This document shows positions 63,577-64,000 of a stretch of DNA of 64,000 nt, piece after piece; the stretch's first letter is position 1, and every line of letters begins with the position of its first letter. Position numbers and translations under genes: made by a program. The notes beneath the pieces were generated by a model, which was given only the letters and a program-made list of their open reading frames with translations, searched no databases and had not been told where the DNA came from. The stretch is from the NCBI RefSeq assembly GCF_007830545.1, contig NZ_VLLF01000003.1, forward strand, positions 186,001-250,000. The letters are read 5' to 3'. Source of the stretch: Roseibium hamelinense. GTDB taxonomy: Bacteria; Pseudomonadota; Alphaproteobacteria; Rhizobiales; Stappiaceae.

Positions 63577-64000
63577 TTATAGGCCGTCCCGCGCTGGAGC
63601 GGTTGAGACCATTCGGCGCAATGTGGCGTCGCGGGCAATGAAGTGGTGCTTGAGCGCTGCCCCGACATGGGCGATGACAAGCGCTATCATGAAATAGGCC
63701 ATGTATTCATGAGCAAATTTGAACACGCCTTCGGCTTGCTCCTTGGTTCCCAGGAACCCGGGCACGGGCAGGTGCGGAATGTTCAGCACATTGAAGACGA
63801 CTGTCGGGATGTTCCAGGGCGAGGCGGACACCATAAACCATCCGCTGATCGGGATCAGGAACATCAACGCGTAAAGCCCGGTGTGACCCAAATGTGCGGC
63901 GGCACGTTCCCAGGGCTTCATGCCGTTCGGCAGTTTCGGTGCCGGGTTTAAGAGCCGCCAGCCCAGCCGCAGCACGACCAGCGTGAGAATGACAAAACCG
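63577..64000 (-). CDS. Cytochrome b561 family protein, partial (runs off the window)
   Basis: The visible C-terminal 140 residues or so of a four-helix inner-membrane diheme cytochrome b561 (YceJ-like). AAAHLGHTGLYALMFLIPIS and KFAHEYMAYFMIALVIAHVG contain the helix His ligands, and LKHHFIARDATLRRM is the usual end. The frame continues to the window edge without a start, so the N-terminus lies beyond 64000. It is the partner of the YceI gene downstream. Confidence 0.9.
   Translation of the reverse strand, partial: GFVILTLVVLRLGWRLLNPAPKLPNGMKPWERAAAHLGHTGLYALMFLIPISGWFMVSASPWNIPTVVFNVLNIPHLPVPGFLGTKEQAEGVFKFAHEYMAYFMIALVIAHVGAALKHHFIARDATLRRMVSTAPARDGL

Overview
The window looks like chromosomal DNA of a marine alphaproteobacterium, most likely of the Stappiaceae (Roseibium/Labrenzia/Stappia) or a close relative. 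This is inferred from high G+C coding sequence, the gene families present (a DddP-like M24 protein, a Tat-exported formate dehydrogenase with a DUF6494/DUF6505/DUF6352 cassette, DUF3305/DUF3306, many LysR and periplasmic binding proteins) and the style of short palindromic intergenic elements. No rRNA, tRNA, CRISPR array, prophage or insertion sequence was recognised.

Layout. 0-9 kb: a LysR regulator and a DddP-like M24 protein; then a minus-strand polar amino-acid ABC system (binding protein, two permeases, a Cys/Met-metabolism PLP enzyme, but no ATPase); then a LysR gene divergent from a Tat-exported metallo-beta-lactamase-fold hydrolase. 9-13 kb: a tightly overlapping molybdenum-cofactor run (fdhD-mobA-mobB-moeA) with a BLUF blue-light sensor domain protein just upstream. 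13-18.5 kb: GNAT, SDR, an AT-rich effector-like ORF, an orphan binding protein and Mrp/ApbC.

18.5-35 kb is the heart of the window, a formate dehydrogenase (FDH) region. It has a TorD-type chaperone, a 63-residue Tat peptide, the catalytic, iron-sulfur and cytochrome b subunits, a small lipoprotein, a WD40-cytochrome c fusion and a 44-residue membrane peptide. A cassette of poorly understood genes follows (DUF6494, a biotin/lipoate ligase-like protein, DUF6505, DUF6352). Two transporters separate this from a polyferredoxin-like protein divergent from DUF3305/DUF3306. Together with fdhD/mobAB/moeA and moaA (36-37 kb), the window holds much of what is needed to build and mature a periplasm-facing Mo/W formate dehydrogenase.

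35-48 kb: moaA; an Acg-type nitroreductase with MarR regulator under a perfect 17-bp-arm palindrome; DNA photolyase; DUF971; thiC under a TPP riboswitch; a TetR-controlled pyridoxamine-phosphate-oxidase-fold/alpha-beta hydrolase pair; a cytochrome c; an L,D-transpeptidase. 48-52 kb is an accessory-looking island: a methyltransferase with a DUF4214-like N-terminus, a large possibly glycan-active protein, and an AT-rich coiled-coil ORF that appears frameshifted. 52-64 kb: an orphan TRAP binding protein beside DUF1989, a cold-shock protein, an EamA exporter, an alpha/beta hydrolase divergent from LysR, tandem DUF1254 secreted proteins, class I fumarase, and a cytochrome b561/YceI pair running off the end.

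The items most worth following are the FDH-linked cassette with its ligase-like protein, the WD40-cytochrome c fusion, the BLUF-moco linkage, the FdhD with a displaced CxxC, the DddP-like protein lacking the catalytic aspartate, and the two AT-rich candidate effectors.
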